Shown here in pieces: positions 22,425 through 31,524 of a DNA stretch of 64,000 nucleotides (within the stretch, counting starts at the first letter, position 1; every line of letters begins with the position of its first letter). The notes beneath the pieces were generated by a model. That model was not told where the DNA came from. It saw only the letters and a program-made list of their open reading frames with translations, and searched no databases. Source of the DNA: Acidimicrobiia bacterium (GTDB taxonomy: Bacteria > Actinomycetota > Acidimicrobiia > IMCC26256 > JAMXLJ01); the NCBI GenBank assembly GCA_035651955.1, contig DASRES010000042.1, positions 1 through 64,000 of the forward strand, in the 5' to 3' direction. A program made the translations under genes and the position numbers.

Positions 22425-23363
22425 ATGGGGAGCAGGCACCGGTTCCGGTTCGGCGTCCAGTGCTCGGACGCGACGTCGGCGACGGCGTGGCGCGAGCAGG
22501 CCCGCAAGATCGAGGACCTCGGGTACTCGACGCTGTTCATGCCCGACCACTACGCGGACATGGAGCTCGCGCCGATGGTCGGGATGGCAGTCGCCGCAGA
22601 GGCGACCACGAGCCTGCGGATCGGCTCGCTCGTGTTCGACAACGACTACAAGCACCCCGCGGTGCTCGCGAAGGAGGCCGCGACGCTCGACGTCCTGTCG
22701 GACGGGCGGCTGGAGCTCGGCGTCGGCGCCGGTTGGCAGCGCAGCGACTACGACGCGCTCGGACTTCCGTACGACCCGCCCGGCGTGCGGATCGCGCGTC
22801 TCGCGGAGGCGTTGCAGGTGATCCGCGGGGCGTGGGGCGACAAGCCGTTCAGCTTCCGGGGCGAGCACTACACGATCACCGACTACGACGCGCGGCCCAA
22901 GCCCGTGCAGTCACCGCCGCCGATCATGCTCGGCGGTGGCGGACGCCGGATGCTCACGCTCGCGGGGCGCGAGGCCGACGTCGTGGGCATCAACCCGAAC
23001 CTCCGTGCCGGCGAGGTCGGCGCGGACGCCGTGCGCGACTCCGTCGCCGAGATGACCCGCAAGAAGCTCGACTGGATCCGCGACGGCGCCGGTGACCGCT
23101 TCGACGAGATCGAGCTCCAGCTGCGCTACTTCTTCGCCGCGATCACCGACGACCGGGTCGGGCTCGCGAACGCGGTCGCGCCGGGGATGGGGCTGTCGCC
23201 CGAGGACGCGCTCGACGCGCACGTGGCGCTCGTCGGCACCGTCGACGAGATCGTCGACCAGCTCGTCGAGCGGCGCGAGACGTGGGGCGTCACGTACGTC
23301 GTCGTCGGTGCCGACGTCTACGAGCAGTTCGCTCCCGTCGTCGCCCGTCTCGCCGGTACGTGA
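22425..23363 (+). CDS. LLM-class F420-dependent oxidoreductase
   Basis: 312 residues, a full-length luciferase-like TIM-barrel protein. It begins RFGVQCSDATSATAW, continues with YSTLFMPDHYADMELAPM, LRIGSLVFDNDYKHP, LEAxxDxLSDGRLELGVGAGW-type text, and PPPIMLGGGGRRML. The pattern resembles the TIGR03621 group of probable F420-dependent oxidoreductases of mycobacteria and relatives. The reaction is hydride transfer with F420 on an unknown substrate. It is the last gene before the broken hydrolase, tail to tail with 13 bases between. Confidence 0.85.
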   Translation: MGSRHRFRFGVQCSDATSATAWREQARKIEDLGYSTLFMPDHYADMELAPMVGMAVAAEATTSLRIGSLVFDNDYKHPAVLAKEAATLDVLSDGRLELGVGAGWQRSDYDALGLPYDPPGVRIARLAEALQVIRGAWGDKPFSFRGEHYTITDYDARPKPVQSPPPIMLGGGGRRMLTLAGREADVVGINPNLRAGEVGADAVRDSVAEMTRKKLDWIRDGAGDRFDEIELQLRYFFAAITDDRVGLANAVAPGMGLSPEDALDAHVALVGTVDEIVDQLVERRETWGVTYVVVGADVYEQFAPVVARLAGT

Positions 23364-23376
23364 GGACGCGCTGAAC

Positions 23377-24096
23377 TCACTCGCGCGCGTCGGCGAAGCG
23401 CGCGGGGATCCACTCGCGCAAGAGCGCGCGGACCTCGTCTCCCGACTCGCGCAACAGGTGACCCGTCATCGGTAGCAGCGCGACCTCGCCGTGCCCGGCC
23501 AGCTCGCGCACGACGAGACTCGTCTCCGGCGGCAGGAGCTCGTCGTGCTCGCCGTGCACGAGGAGCAGGGGAGTGTCACCGAGCTCCTCCGCCGTCTCGC
23601 ACCCCGCGGACTGCGTCGCGAGCGTCACGACACCGGCGACGAGACCACCGAGCACGATCGCGGTCTGGATCGCGACCGCGCCACCGAACGAGTGACCGAC
23701 GGCGACGAACCGCCGCGCGCCGTCACCGGCCGCGAGCTGTGCGGCCGCCGCGAGGTCGTGTACGCAGCGACCGAGGTCGCCCGGACGCCGGTAGCCCACG
23801 CGGATCGTCGCGATGTCCTCCGCCGTGAACGCGGTGCCGAGGTCGTGCTACAGCCCGTCCGCCGGCCCGAGGAGGCTGCCCATCGCGCCACTGCACGCAA
23901 GGACGACGTCCTCGCACGGCCGCGGTCCGTGCCACACCAACGTGAGCAGACCGTGCATCGTGTACAGCTCCACATGGTGCACGTCCGGCGCGACCTCGAC
24001 GTCCTGCGTCGCGAGCACCTCGAGCAAGTCGAGCGGGGAGCGTGCGGCACGTGCGTCCGGGCCGTTGCCGGTCGCCGCGCCGTCGGGCTCGTCCAT
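23377..24096 (-). pseudogene. Alpha/beta hydrolase interrupted by one in-frame amber codon
   Basis: From ATG 24096, with a good GGGAGG ribosome site, the frame encodes 82 residues and stops at TAG (23850-23848). In the same frame the hydrolase continues as HDLGTAFTAEDIA and then RVGYRRPGD through to 23377. The part after the stop holds the whole catalytic triad: GHSFGG (Ser), HGEHDELLP (Asp) and MTGHLL (His). Reading the stop as a sense codon gives a normal-length hydrolase of about 239 residues. TAC or TAT (Tyr) before HDLG would need one base change. It is either a recent pseudogene, a sequencing error, or a read-through case; the first is likeliest because the neighbour across the tRNA is also broken. 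Confidence 0.75.
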
Positions 24097-24130
24097 GGTG
24101 GCCTCCCTCGGGCCGGCCCGGCGTGCTTGC

Positions 24131-24136
24131 TATCCT
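24131..24136 (+). promoter_or_regulatory. Putative -10 box of tRNA-Gly
   Basis: TATCCT lies ten bases before the first base of the tRNA and fits the actinobacterial -10 pattern. No clear -35 is seen. Confidence 0.45.
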
Positions 24137-24146
24137 GACTCGGCAC

Positions 24147-24219
24147 GCGGACGTGGCTCAGTTGGTAGAGCATCACCTTGCCAAGGTGAGGGTCGCGGGT
24201 TCGAGTCCCGTCGTCCGCT
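24147..24219 (+). tRNA. tRNA-Gly (anticodon GCC)
   Basis: 73 bases fold as a standard cloverleaf: acceptor GCGGACG with CGTCCGC, D stem GCTC with GAGC, anticodon stem TCACC with GGTGA around loop TTGCCAA, and T arm GCGGG-TTCGAGT-CCCGT with one G-T pair. The anticodon GCC reads Gly codons GGC and GGU. The discriminator base is T and CCA is not encoded. It is intact although the genes on both sides are damaged. Confidence 0.95.
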
Positions 24220-24266
24220 CGGAGCGCCGGGAGGTCGTCGTTGCCCCGCGCGACCGTCCGCCGTAG

Positions 24267-25199
24267 AGGGCCTTCGACGCGGAAACGGGAACCACTCGCT
24301 GGACCGCGGTCTACCCGCAGGTCAACACGGCGCGCTTCCTCGCGATCGGGAACGGGATCGAGTACGTCGACCTCGAGGTCCCGTCGCGGCCGCCGGCCCT
24401 CGTCGCCCTCGACGCCGCGACCGGGGCCCACCGCTGGTGGACCACACCGCCCTTCGTGACCCCGACGTCGGGCTCGCGGAGGGCGGCGTCGTTCTCGACG
24501 GCAGCACGCTGCTGCTCGGCAACGACCTGCCGAACGCGGACGCGCTCGTCGCCGTCGACGCCACCGGCCACGTGTCGTGGACCGCGACGCCGCCCGGGAC
24601 GATCCAGGACGTCGTCGCGGATCCGGGCAAGGTCGTGTACGCGGCGTCGCAGGTCGCCGAGTCGAACGGGACGCGCGTCGAGTTCCTCACCGGCTACCGC
24701 GAGGCGGACAAATCAGTGGCGTCGACGATCGAGCTCCCCGTCTCCGGTCCGATGTCGTTCGCGCGGGACGTCCTCTATCTCGACGACACCGCGCTCCTGC
24801 CGTCCACGGGCACGGTGCCGTGGCACGCACCGGGTGAGAGCGTCTTCGCCGTCAGCGGGTCGACCGTCGTCACCGCCAGCTCGACGGGCGATCTCGTCGC
24901 GCGCAACGCGCTGACCGGTGTCCGGTCTGGCGCGCGCCCGGGGCCGGACCGACCGCGGCGTCGTCGTCCGGGCAGCGGGTCGTCGTCGCGGGTTCGCTGG
25001 TGTTCGTGTCGCATCCGCACGTCATCGGGATCCGCAGCCTCGCCGACGGGTCACACCTGGGCTCGACACCGGCGGTCGGCACGTCGACATGTCGCCGGCC
25101 GTCGGGCACCTGTTCGTGACCGGCGCCGCGACGCTGTACTCCTTCGCGCCGACGCAGAGCGGACCGTCGGCCCGTCCGGACGGGCAGGCGGCGCACTAA
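24267..25199 (+). pseudogene. PQQ-like beta-propeller gene, 5'-truncated and frameshifted
   Basis: Coding text runs through three frames. Frame 3 from 24267 gives AFDAETGTTRWTAVYPQ and TARFLAIGNGIEYVDLE. Near 24450 the text moves to frame 2 (RDPDVGLAEGGVVLDGSTLL onwards to NALTGV). Near 24920 it moves to frame 1 (VWRAPG, then VVVAGSLVFVSHPHVIGIRS). Near 25070 it returns to frame 3 (HVDMSPAVGHLFVTGA to the stop at 25199). The ALDAxTGxxRW repeats are those of PQQ/quinoprotein-type beta-propellers. An in-frame TAG at 24264 and the absence of any start or signal peptide mean the 5' part is lost, only 48 bases after the tRNA. Substrate or role of the intact ancestor is unknown. Confidence 0.75.
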
Positions 25200-25278
25200 C
25201 GTCCCCGGGCGACGGTTGCCCGCCGGGGCCCCGGGAACCGCCCGGACGGGTCCCGACGACCGAGAGCGAGACGCACGG

Positions 25279-26637
25279 ATGGTCAGCACGACTCCCGCGC
25301 CCGATCGCACCCAGGAGCGCATCGGTCGTCGCCGTCCCCGCCTCGCGCGGCCCGCGCGCCCGCCGCTGTGGTTCGTCTACGCGCTGCTCGCGGTGTTCGT
25401 GGGCGCGCTCGGGATCCGGCTCGCGGTCGTCGCGGCGGTGCACGTGCCGTCGGAGCCCGGCTACCTCGTCGACTACGACCCGATCTTCTACCACCGGCAG
25501 GCGAACCTGGTGGCGGACGGGCGAGGCTTCATCGCCCCGTACCGCCTCGACGACTCGGGTCACGGCGTCGTCACGCCGAGTGCCGGCCACCCGCCGTTGC
25601 TGTCGATCGTCCTCGCGGCCGGATCCGTCGTCGGTCTCCGCAGCTTCCGCGATCACCGCGCGATCACCGCGTTGATCGGTGCGCTCGTCGTCCTGCCCGT
25701 GGGCTTCCTCGCGGCATGGCTCGCAGGCTGGTGGGCGGGGATCGTCGCCGCGGCGCTCGCGGCCGTCTATCCGAACCTCTGGCTCAACGACGGCATGCTC
25801 ATGCCCGAGGGTCTCTACGCGCTCCTCGTCGCGCTCATGCTCCTCGCGACGTACGCCGTCATCGTCGGCTGGCATCGACGCGCGAGCACCGTCGCGCTCG
25901 GGCTGTGCATCGGGCTGGCCGCGCTCACGCGCGGTGAGGGTCTGCTGTTCCTCGCGTTCCTCGTCGTGCCGCTCGCGATCCTCGCTCCGCTCGGCAGCGC
26001 ACGACGAAGACTCCTCGTCGCGGGGACCGCGGTCGCGGCGACGGCCGTCGTCGTGCTGCCGTGGACGCTCTACAACCTCACGCGCTTCCAGCATCCGGTG
26101 ATCATCTCGACGGCGCAGGACACGACGCTCGCGGGCGCCAACTGCAAGCTGGCGTACTACGGCAGCGGGCTCGGCTACTGGGGCGAGCAGTGCTTCGACG
26201 ACATCCTTGCCCGCAACCTCGAGGAGTCCGTCGCGGCGCAGGACATGCGTAGCCGTGCCCTGCACTACGCGCGTCACCACGTGTCGCGCCTACCGGTCGT
26301 CGCGGCCGCGCGCTTCGGCCGTGAGTGGGGCCTCGTCCGGCCGAAGCAGACCGTCGACGCGGACATCCTGGAGAACAAGCCGCGCTCCTGGTCCTGGGTG
26401 GGGTACTTCTCGTTCTTCGTGGTGCTCGCGTTCGGCATCGCCGGTGCCGTGCGTCTCTGGCGACGCCGTGTCCCGATCTGGCCGTTCGTCATGACGGCGG
26501 TGATGGTCAGCGTCACCGCCGTCGTGTTCTACGGCAACACCCGCTTCCGGATACCGGTCGAGATCGCGATCGTCGTCCTCGCCGCGGTCGCGATCACGCC
26601 GAGACGCGACGTCGAACCCGCTCTCGAGCTGACGTGA
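25279..26637 (+). CDS. GT39-like polytopic glycosyltransferase (Cys-pair subfamily)
   Basis: 452 residues from ATG 25279. About ten membrane helices follow a basic N-terminus. The first outer loop contains DYDPIFYHRQANLVADG, the place of the catalytic acid in GT39 proteins. VYPNLWLNDGMLMPE is shared with three paralogs here. A later extracytoplasmic loop has ANC followed by YYGSGLGYWGEQC, the C-x3-Y-x-G-x3-G-x5-C signature found in all four. These transferases use lipid-linked sugars at the outer membrane face. The stop overlaps the next start (GTGA), opening a run of four membrane proteins to 31448. Confidence 0.8.
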   Translation: MVSTTPAPDRTQERIGRRRPRLARPARPPLWFVYALLAVFVGALGIRLAVVAAVHVPSEPGYLVDYDPIFYHRQANLVADGRGFIAPYRLDDSGHGVVTPSAGHPPLLSIVLAAGSVVGLRSFRDHRAITALIGALVVLPVGFLAAWLAGWWAGIVAAALAAVYPNLWLNDGMLMPEGLYALLVALMLLATYAVIVGWHRRASTVALGLCIGLAALTRGEGLLFLAFLVVPLAILAPLGSARRRLLVAGTAVAATAVVVLPWTLYNLTRFQHPVIISTAQDTTLAGANCKLAYYGSGLGYWGEQCFDDILARNLEESVAAQDMRSRALHYARHHVSRLPVVAAARFGREWGLVRPKQTVDADILENKPRSWSWVGYFSFFVVLAFGIAGAVRLWRRRVPIWPFVMTAVMVSVTAVVFYGNTRFRIPVEIAIVVLAAVAITPRRDVEPALELT

Positions 26638-28163
26638 ACGTCGCGACGGCCGGCGGTACCGACGCGGCGGTCGAGGACGAGCGGGCGTCCGCGCGCCACC
26701 ACGAGCCTTGGTTCGTCGGCGCGGTCGTCGCGGCGTTCGTCGTCAGCCGGATGCTCTACTACTGGGTCGCCGGCGTGCACTTCGACATGTATCAGCTGCA
26801 CCTTGCCGATGCGCTGCTCGACCCGAGCCTGCTCCGCCACGATCTGTTTCGGAGCCTCTGGTACCTCCACGTGCAGCCGCCCGGGTTCAATCTGCTCGTC
26901 GGCAGCGTCCTCCAGCTGTCGCCGTTCGGCGACCGCTTCAGCCTGCAAGTCGTCTTCCAGATCGTCGGCGTCTTCCTGATCGTCGGTCTCTACGACGTCG
27001 CCCGTCGCCTCGGGTTGAACCAGTGGACGGCGTTGGTCGTCGCGGTCGTCATCGGCTGCAGTCCCGGCACGCTGATGTACGAGAACGGGCTCAGCTACGA
27101 CTACCTCGCGGCTGCACTCGTCATCTGGGTCGTGGCGTTCACGATCCGCTGGGTCGCGACGGGTCGCCTCCGCGCTCTCGTCGGCCTCGTGGCGGTTGCG
27201 ACCGCGACCGTCCTCGTGCGCGCGCTGTTCCACCCGCTGTGGCTGGTGGTCGTCGTCGTGCTCGCCCTCCTCATGCGGCGACCCAACCGGTGGACGTGGC
27301 GGCACATCGTCACGCTCGCCGTGCCGTTCGCGCTCGTCGGCGGCTTGATGGTGAAGAACGAGGTGCTCTTCGGGACGCCGCAGCTGAGCTCGCTGTTCGG
27401 GTTCAACATGTGGCGCGTCGCCGTCGCTGCGCTGCCGCCCGGCACGGCGGCCGACCTGCGGAAGGACGGGACGATCACGGCGCCGCTCCAGCCGCCGCGC
27501 TGCAAGCTCCAGCATCCCGGGGTCCCCGCCCTCGCCGACGAGCAGAAGCCGACCGCGATCGGAGGCGTGCATCCGAGGAACGCGAACTGGGAGTGCTTCC
27601 TTCCGTACTACGCGCGTCTCCAGCACGATGCCATCCGCGTCATCGAGAAGAAGCCCTTCGCCGTGGCGAAGAACATCGCCGGGTCGTTCGAGCTCTGGGC
27701 ATATCCGTCGAGCTTGTTCCCGTCGGACAACATCAAGGAGTTGCGAACCGCCGACGCCGTGTACCGTCGAACCGTTCTGCTCGACGTCGTCTGGACTCCG
27801 CCTGTCGCGCTTCCCGTCGACAGGCCGGCGACGACGAAGCGTTATCACCTCAGCATCACGATCGTGCTCGGGACCTTGGCGGTGATCGGCGCGGGCGTCG
27901 TCGTGCTGGCGCAATGGTCGCTCCGCCGCCGCGCGATCTCACCGGTGCGCGCGGGGATGCTGATGGGTGCGTTCTGCGTGGCGTTCGTGACGTTCGCCAG
28001 CACGGTGCTCGAGCACGGCGAGAACCCGCGGTTGCGCTTCCCCGCTGAGCCGCTGACGCTGCTCCTCACCGCGGTGATCGTGATCACGGCGGTCCGGGCG
28101 CTGCTCGCTTCGCGGACCGACCATGTGGGTCTCGAGGCGCGGTCGACAAGGGCGATCCTTTGA
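26634..28163 (+). CDS. Polytopic membrane protein, GT-C/GT39-like
   Basis: 509 residues from GTG 26634, coupled to the preceding GT39 gene by a four-base overlap. About ten hydrophobic segments are seen. The first loop has AGVHFDMYQLHLADALLD, an acidic loop of the GT-C kind, and YLHVQPPGFNLLVGS stands where GT39 proteins have an HPPL-type motif. A soluble outer loop of about 110 residues (PPRCKLQHPG to NANWECFLPYY) is specific to it. It lacks the Cys-pair signature of its upstream neighbour. A membrane glycosyltransferase is the likely role; donor and acceptor are unknown. The TTGA overlap couples it to the next gene. Confidence 0.7.
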   Translation: MNVATAGGTDAAVEDERASARHHEPWFVGAVVAAFVVSRMLYYWVAGVHFDMYQLHLADALLDPSLLRHDLFRSLWYLHVQPPGFNLLVGSVLQLSPFGDRFSLQVVFQIVGVFLIVGLYDVARRLGLNQWTALVVAVVIGCSPGTLMYENGLSYDYLAAALVIWVVAFTIRWVATGRLRALVGLVAVATATVLVRALFHPLWLVVVVVLALLMRRPNRWTWRHIVTLAVPFALVGGLMVKNEVLFGTPQLSSLFGFNMWRVAVAALPPGTAADLRKDGTITAPLQPPRCKLQHPGVPALADEQKPTAIGGVHPRNANWECFLPYYARLQHDAIRVIEKKPFAVAKNIAGSFELWAYPSSLFPSDNIKELRTADAVYRRTVLLDVVWTPPVALPVDRPATTKRYHLSITIVLGTLAVIGAGVVVLAQWSLRRRAISPVRAGMLMGAFCVAFVTFASTVLEHGENPRLRFPAEPLTLLLTAVIVITAVRALLASRTDHVGLEARSTRAIL

Positions 28164-29818
28164 TCCGTCCCGTCCGAAGTGAGACGCGCGCGCGTTCGCA
28201 GCGCGGTGTCGTCGCCCACGTGACACTCGTGTTCGGCGCGGCGGCCGGCGCGACGCTCGTCGCGCTCGTCGTACGCCACCGCCTGCAGACGTTCCCGGAC
28301 TCGGCGATCTACCTCGGTACGGCACGGAACCTGCTCCACGGTCGCGGCCTCACGTCGCCGGTCGCGTTGCCGTTCTCCGACTACTTCTCGCCGCTGCGAG
28401 AAGCGGGTTTCCACGGTGCCTTGCCGATCACGACGCATGCGCCGATGTACCCGCTGCTGATCGCGTTCATCGGGTTGTTCACGACCGTGACGACCGCGGC
28501 GCGGGTCGTCGGCGTCGTCGCGCTCGCGGCTGCGACCGCGCTCGTCGGCGATCTCGCGCTGCGACTCACACGGCGGTGGTACGTCAGCGCTGCCGTCATG
28601 GTGTTGTTCCTGCTCGGCGGTCCCGTGACGGGCGGTGCGTTCGTTCCTTCGTCGTGGATCCTTCTCGCCGGCAGCGGACTGGCCGAGACCCTCTTCCTCG
28701 TCTTCCTGCTCGCGTCGATCGCGCCGCTCACACGCGGGCTCCGGACGGGCGACACCGTCCCGCTCGTCGTGGCGGGCGCGGCGATCGGTCTGGCGATCGT
28801 GTCGCGGTTCATCGGCGTCTCGGTCCTCGTGGCCGCGCTCCTGCTGGTCGCGCTGCGCCCGCGCTGGCTCGCGCGCGACCGGGTACGTGCCGCGCTGATC
28901 GTCGGCCTGCCCGCGCTCGTGCCGGTCGTCGTGTGGCGGGTCGTCCTGCGCCTGACGGTCGGTCACGGCACGACGATCCCCGTCCGCTTCCACAGCATGC
29001 AGGGCGCGCACCCCGCCGAGAGCGTGCGCCTCGTCGGCGGGTGGTTCCTCCCGTCGAGCGCGCCGCACTGGGCCCTGTACGGCGCGGCGGTGCTCGCGGC
29101 CGTGGTGCTCGTCGGCGCCGGCATCGCGGGCGCCCGTGCGATCGCAGGCGGGCGCGTCGGCCCCGCGTGGCACGTCGGGCCGGACGGCGACGACGACGAA
29201 GAGGTCGGATGGCTGTTGGCCGTCCTCGTGGTCGTGCAGATCGCCTACCTGATCGCGATCGCGGCGACCGGGCTCTTCCTCGTCGCGAACACGGGATTCG
29301 ACTCCCGGTTCCTCGCGATCGTCCGACCGATGCTGTACCTCACGATCGTCGGCGTCGCGTTCCGGTCCCTCTCCCGTCTCGCCACGGGAACAGCGGCGGC
29401 GACGGTCACGGTGGCCGCGCTGCTCGTCGTCGTGCCCTCGCTCGGGCCGACGACGCGCCTGGTGAGGCACGGCGTCGCCTCGACACCGTCGTCACCCGCG
29501 CTCGCGTCCGCGATCCGCGCGCTGCCGGCACACGCACTGCTCGTGTCGAACGCGCCTGACGCGGTGTACGGCGACGCCGGCCGTGCGTCCGTGCTCGTCG
29601 CGCAGCGGTGGTTCGCGACGTCCGACCGGGCGAACCCGTCGTTCTCGCGCGACCTCGGCCAGGTCGGTGAGCTACTGAAGCGGCCGGACAGCTACCTCGT
29701 CATGTTCGATCGGGGACCGGACACCGACCTCGCGACCGCGCAGGACATCATGCGGGTCGTGCGGCTGGTGCCGGTGGCGACCTTCCCGGGCGCGGCGATC
29801 TATCGTGCCGCGACTTGA
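28160..29818 (+). CDS. Polytopic membrane glycosyltransferase-like protein, tandem paralog 1
   Basis: 552 residues from TTG 28160, which overlaps the upstream stop as TTGA. The first outer loop reads FPDSAIYLGTARNLLHG, then ALPITTHAPMYPLLIAF, a GT39-like acidic loop followed by an HxPxYP motif. About eleven helices alternate with Arg-rich cytoplasmic loops, and a C-terminal soluble domain begins near LLVSNAPDAVYGD. The next gene is its close relative with the same landmarks, so this pair arose by tandem duplication. Function beyond membrane glycan transfer cannot be assigned. Confidence 0.7.
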   Translation: MIRPVRSETRARSQRGVVAHVTLVFGAAAGATLVALVVRHRLQTFPDSAIYLGTARNLLHGRGLTSPVALPFSDYFSPLREAGFHGALPITTHAPMYPLLIAFIGLFTTVTTAARVVGVVALAAATALVGDLALRLTRRWYVSAAVMVLFLLGGPVTGGAFVPSSWILLAGSGLAETLFLVFLLASIAPLTRGLRTGDTVPLVVAGAAIGLAIVSRFIGVSVLVAALLLVALRPRWLARDRVRAALIVGLPALVPVVVWRVVLRLTVGHGTTIPVRFHSMQGAHPAESVRLVGGWFLPSSAPHWALYGAAVLAAVVLVGAGIAGARAIAGGRVGPAWHVGPDGDDDEEVGWLLAVLVVVQIAYLIAIAATGLFLVANTGFDSRFLAIVRPMLYLTIVGVAFRSLSRLATGTAAATVTVAALLVVVPSLGPTTRLVRHGVASTPSSPALASAIRALPAHALLVSNAPDAVYGDAGRASVLVAQRWFATSDRANPSFSRDLGQVGELLKRPDSYLVMFDRGPDTDLATAQDIMRVVRLVPVATFPGAAIYRAAT

Positions 29819-31448
29819 CGACCGCCCCGGCGAGGAGCGGGGGAGCGGCACCGGGTGGCTCGCGGTCCTGCTCGTCAGTGCGGCGCTCGGCGCGACCGTC
29901 GTCGGGCTCGCCGTCACGCGGCACCACCAGGCGTACTTCAACGACACCGCGATCTACCTCGGGACCGCGAGCAACATCGTGCACGGGAAGGGTGTCACGT
30001 CACCCATCTCGATGCCGTTCACGGACTCGTTCGCTCCCGCCGCGGCCGCCGCGTTCGACGGTGGTCTCCCGATCACGACGCACGCGCCGCTCTACCCGAT
30101 CGCGATCGCGGCCGTCGCGTGGCTCGGGCCCGGTCTCGACACGGCAGCGCGCGTCGTCGGCGCGGTCTCGCTCGGCGCGATGACCGCCGTGACCGGCGCG
30201 GTCGCGTGGGTCCTCACGCGCTCCCGCGTGCTCGTGCTCGTGGCGATCGTGCTGCTCCTCGCCGGCGGTCCCGTCGTACAGGACTTCACGCCTGCGTCAT
30301 GGATGTTGCTGTCCGGGACCGTTCTCGCGGAGGCCTTGTTCTTCGCGCTCACACTGGCCGGTTGCCTCTTCGCCGCGCGCGCGTTGACGCGCGGCAGCGC
30401 GGCGTCGGCGGTCGTCGCCGGTGCCCTGATCGCGGCGTCGGTCCTGACACGCTTCCTCGGTCTCGCGCTCCTCGTCGTCGTGGTCGTCGCCGCGCTCGTC
30501 CGCCCGGGCTGGGTGTGGTCGCAACGGCGGCGGACCGCGCTCGTCGTCCTGGTGGTCGGAGCGGGCCCGTTCGTGCTGTGGCGCGTGCTGCTCGCGGCGC
30601 TCGTCGGTCGCGGGCGCGGCCTGCCGCTCGCGTATCACGCGATGACCATGAAGCAGTGGAGGTTCGCGTGGCCCCACTTCACCCACTGGTTCGTACCGCT
30701 GTCCGTACCGAGCTGGGCCGCGACCCTCGTCTTCCTCGTGATCGTGGGCGGGACGGTCGCCATGGCGGCGTGCTCTCGTGGGGAGCCGACCGGCCGGCCG
30801 GCCAGGCTGCGCGCCGACGCGCCGGGCGACGAAGCCGGGTGGTTGCTCGTCGTGCTCGGCGGGTTCGTCGTCGCGTATCTCGCGGCGGTGTTCGTCACGC
30901 ACTCGTTGCTCATCCGCGGGACCGGGTTCGATCCGCGGTTCCTCGCGGTCGTCCGCCCGATCGTCTACCTCGTCGTCCTCGGCGTGGCCTACCGGTTCCT
31001 CTGCCGGTTCGGGCCGCAGCGCGCGGTGCTCGGCGTCGCGGCGGCCGCGCTGGTCGTCGTGGCGCCGTTCGTGCCCGACGCCGTCCGCCTCGTCGACCAC
31101 GGCATCCCGGTACGGACCACGAACGACGCCCTCGCACACGCGGTCCAGCGCCTGCCACGGTCGGCGTTGATCGTGTCCAACGGGCCCGATGCGGTGTGGA
31201 TCGCGACCCAGCGCCCGAGCGTGCTCGTCCCGATCCACGTGTATCCGACGTCGGGCACCACGAACACGCGGTTCGCGTCGAATGTCAGGGAGGTCCGTTC
31301 GTTGATGCGCGTGCGTGACGCCTACCTCGTCATGTACACGCCCGGGGCGCCCGGTCTCGCGACGGTGAGCGACGTCGGCGACGGTCTCCTGCTCAGGACC
31401 GTCGCGACGGCACGCAACGGCGCGATCTATCGCGCCGCGTCCCGCTGA
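29805..31448 (+). CDS. Polytopic membrane glycosyltransferase-like protein, tandem paralog 2
   Basis: 547 residues from GTG 29805, overlapping the end of its paralog by 14 bases. Landmarks align one to one with the upstream protein: FNDTAIYLGTASNIVHG, GLPITTHAPLYPIAIAA, GTGFDPRFLAVVRP and IVSNGPDAVWIATQ. Both share a C-terminal soluble domain ending near AIYRAA. The membrane topology is the same. Duplicated GT39-like enzymes often act at successive steps or on different acceptors of one glycan; this is inference. Confidence 0.7.
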   Translation: MPRLDDRPGEERGSGTGWLAVLLVSAALGATVVGLAVTRHHQAYFNDTAIYLGTASNIVHGKGVTSPISMPFTDSFAPAAAAAFDGGLPITTHAPLYPIAIAAVAWLGPGLDTAARVVGAVSLGAMTAVTGAVAWVLTRSRVLVLVAIVLLLAGGPVVQDFTPASWMLLSGTVLAEALFFALTLAGCLFAARALTRGSAASAVVAGALIAASVLTRFLGLALLVVVVVAALVRPGWVWSQRRRTALVVLVVGAGPFVLWRVLLAALVGRGRGLPLAYHAMTMKQWRFAWPHFTHWFVPLSVPSWAATLVFLVIVGGTVAMAACSRGEPTGRPARLRADAPGDEAGWLLVVLGGFVVAYLAAVFVTHSLLIRGTGFDPRFLAVVRPIVYLVVLGVAYRFLCRFGPQRAVLGVAAAALVVVAPFVPDAVRLVDHGIPVRTTNDALAHAVQRLPRSALIVSNGPDAVWIATQRPSVLVPIHVYPTSGTTNTRFASNVREVRSLMRVRDAYLVMYTPGAPGLATVSDVGDGLLLRTVATARNGAIYRAASR

Positions 31449-31524
31449 ATCCCTGCCCGCGCGCCTCGGCTGCCGGCGCCGGGCACGGCTGCGGGCCAGC
31501 ACCCCAACCTGGCGAACGCGGTGG

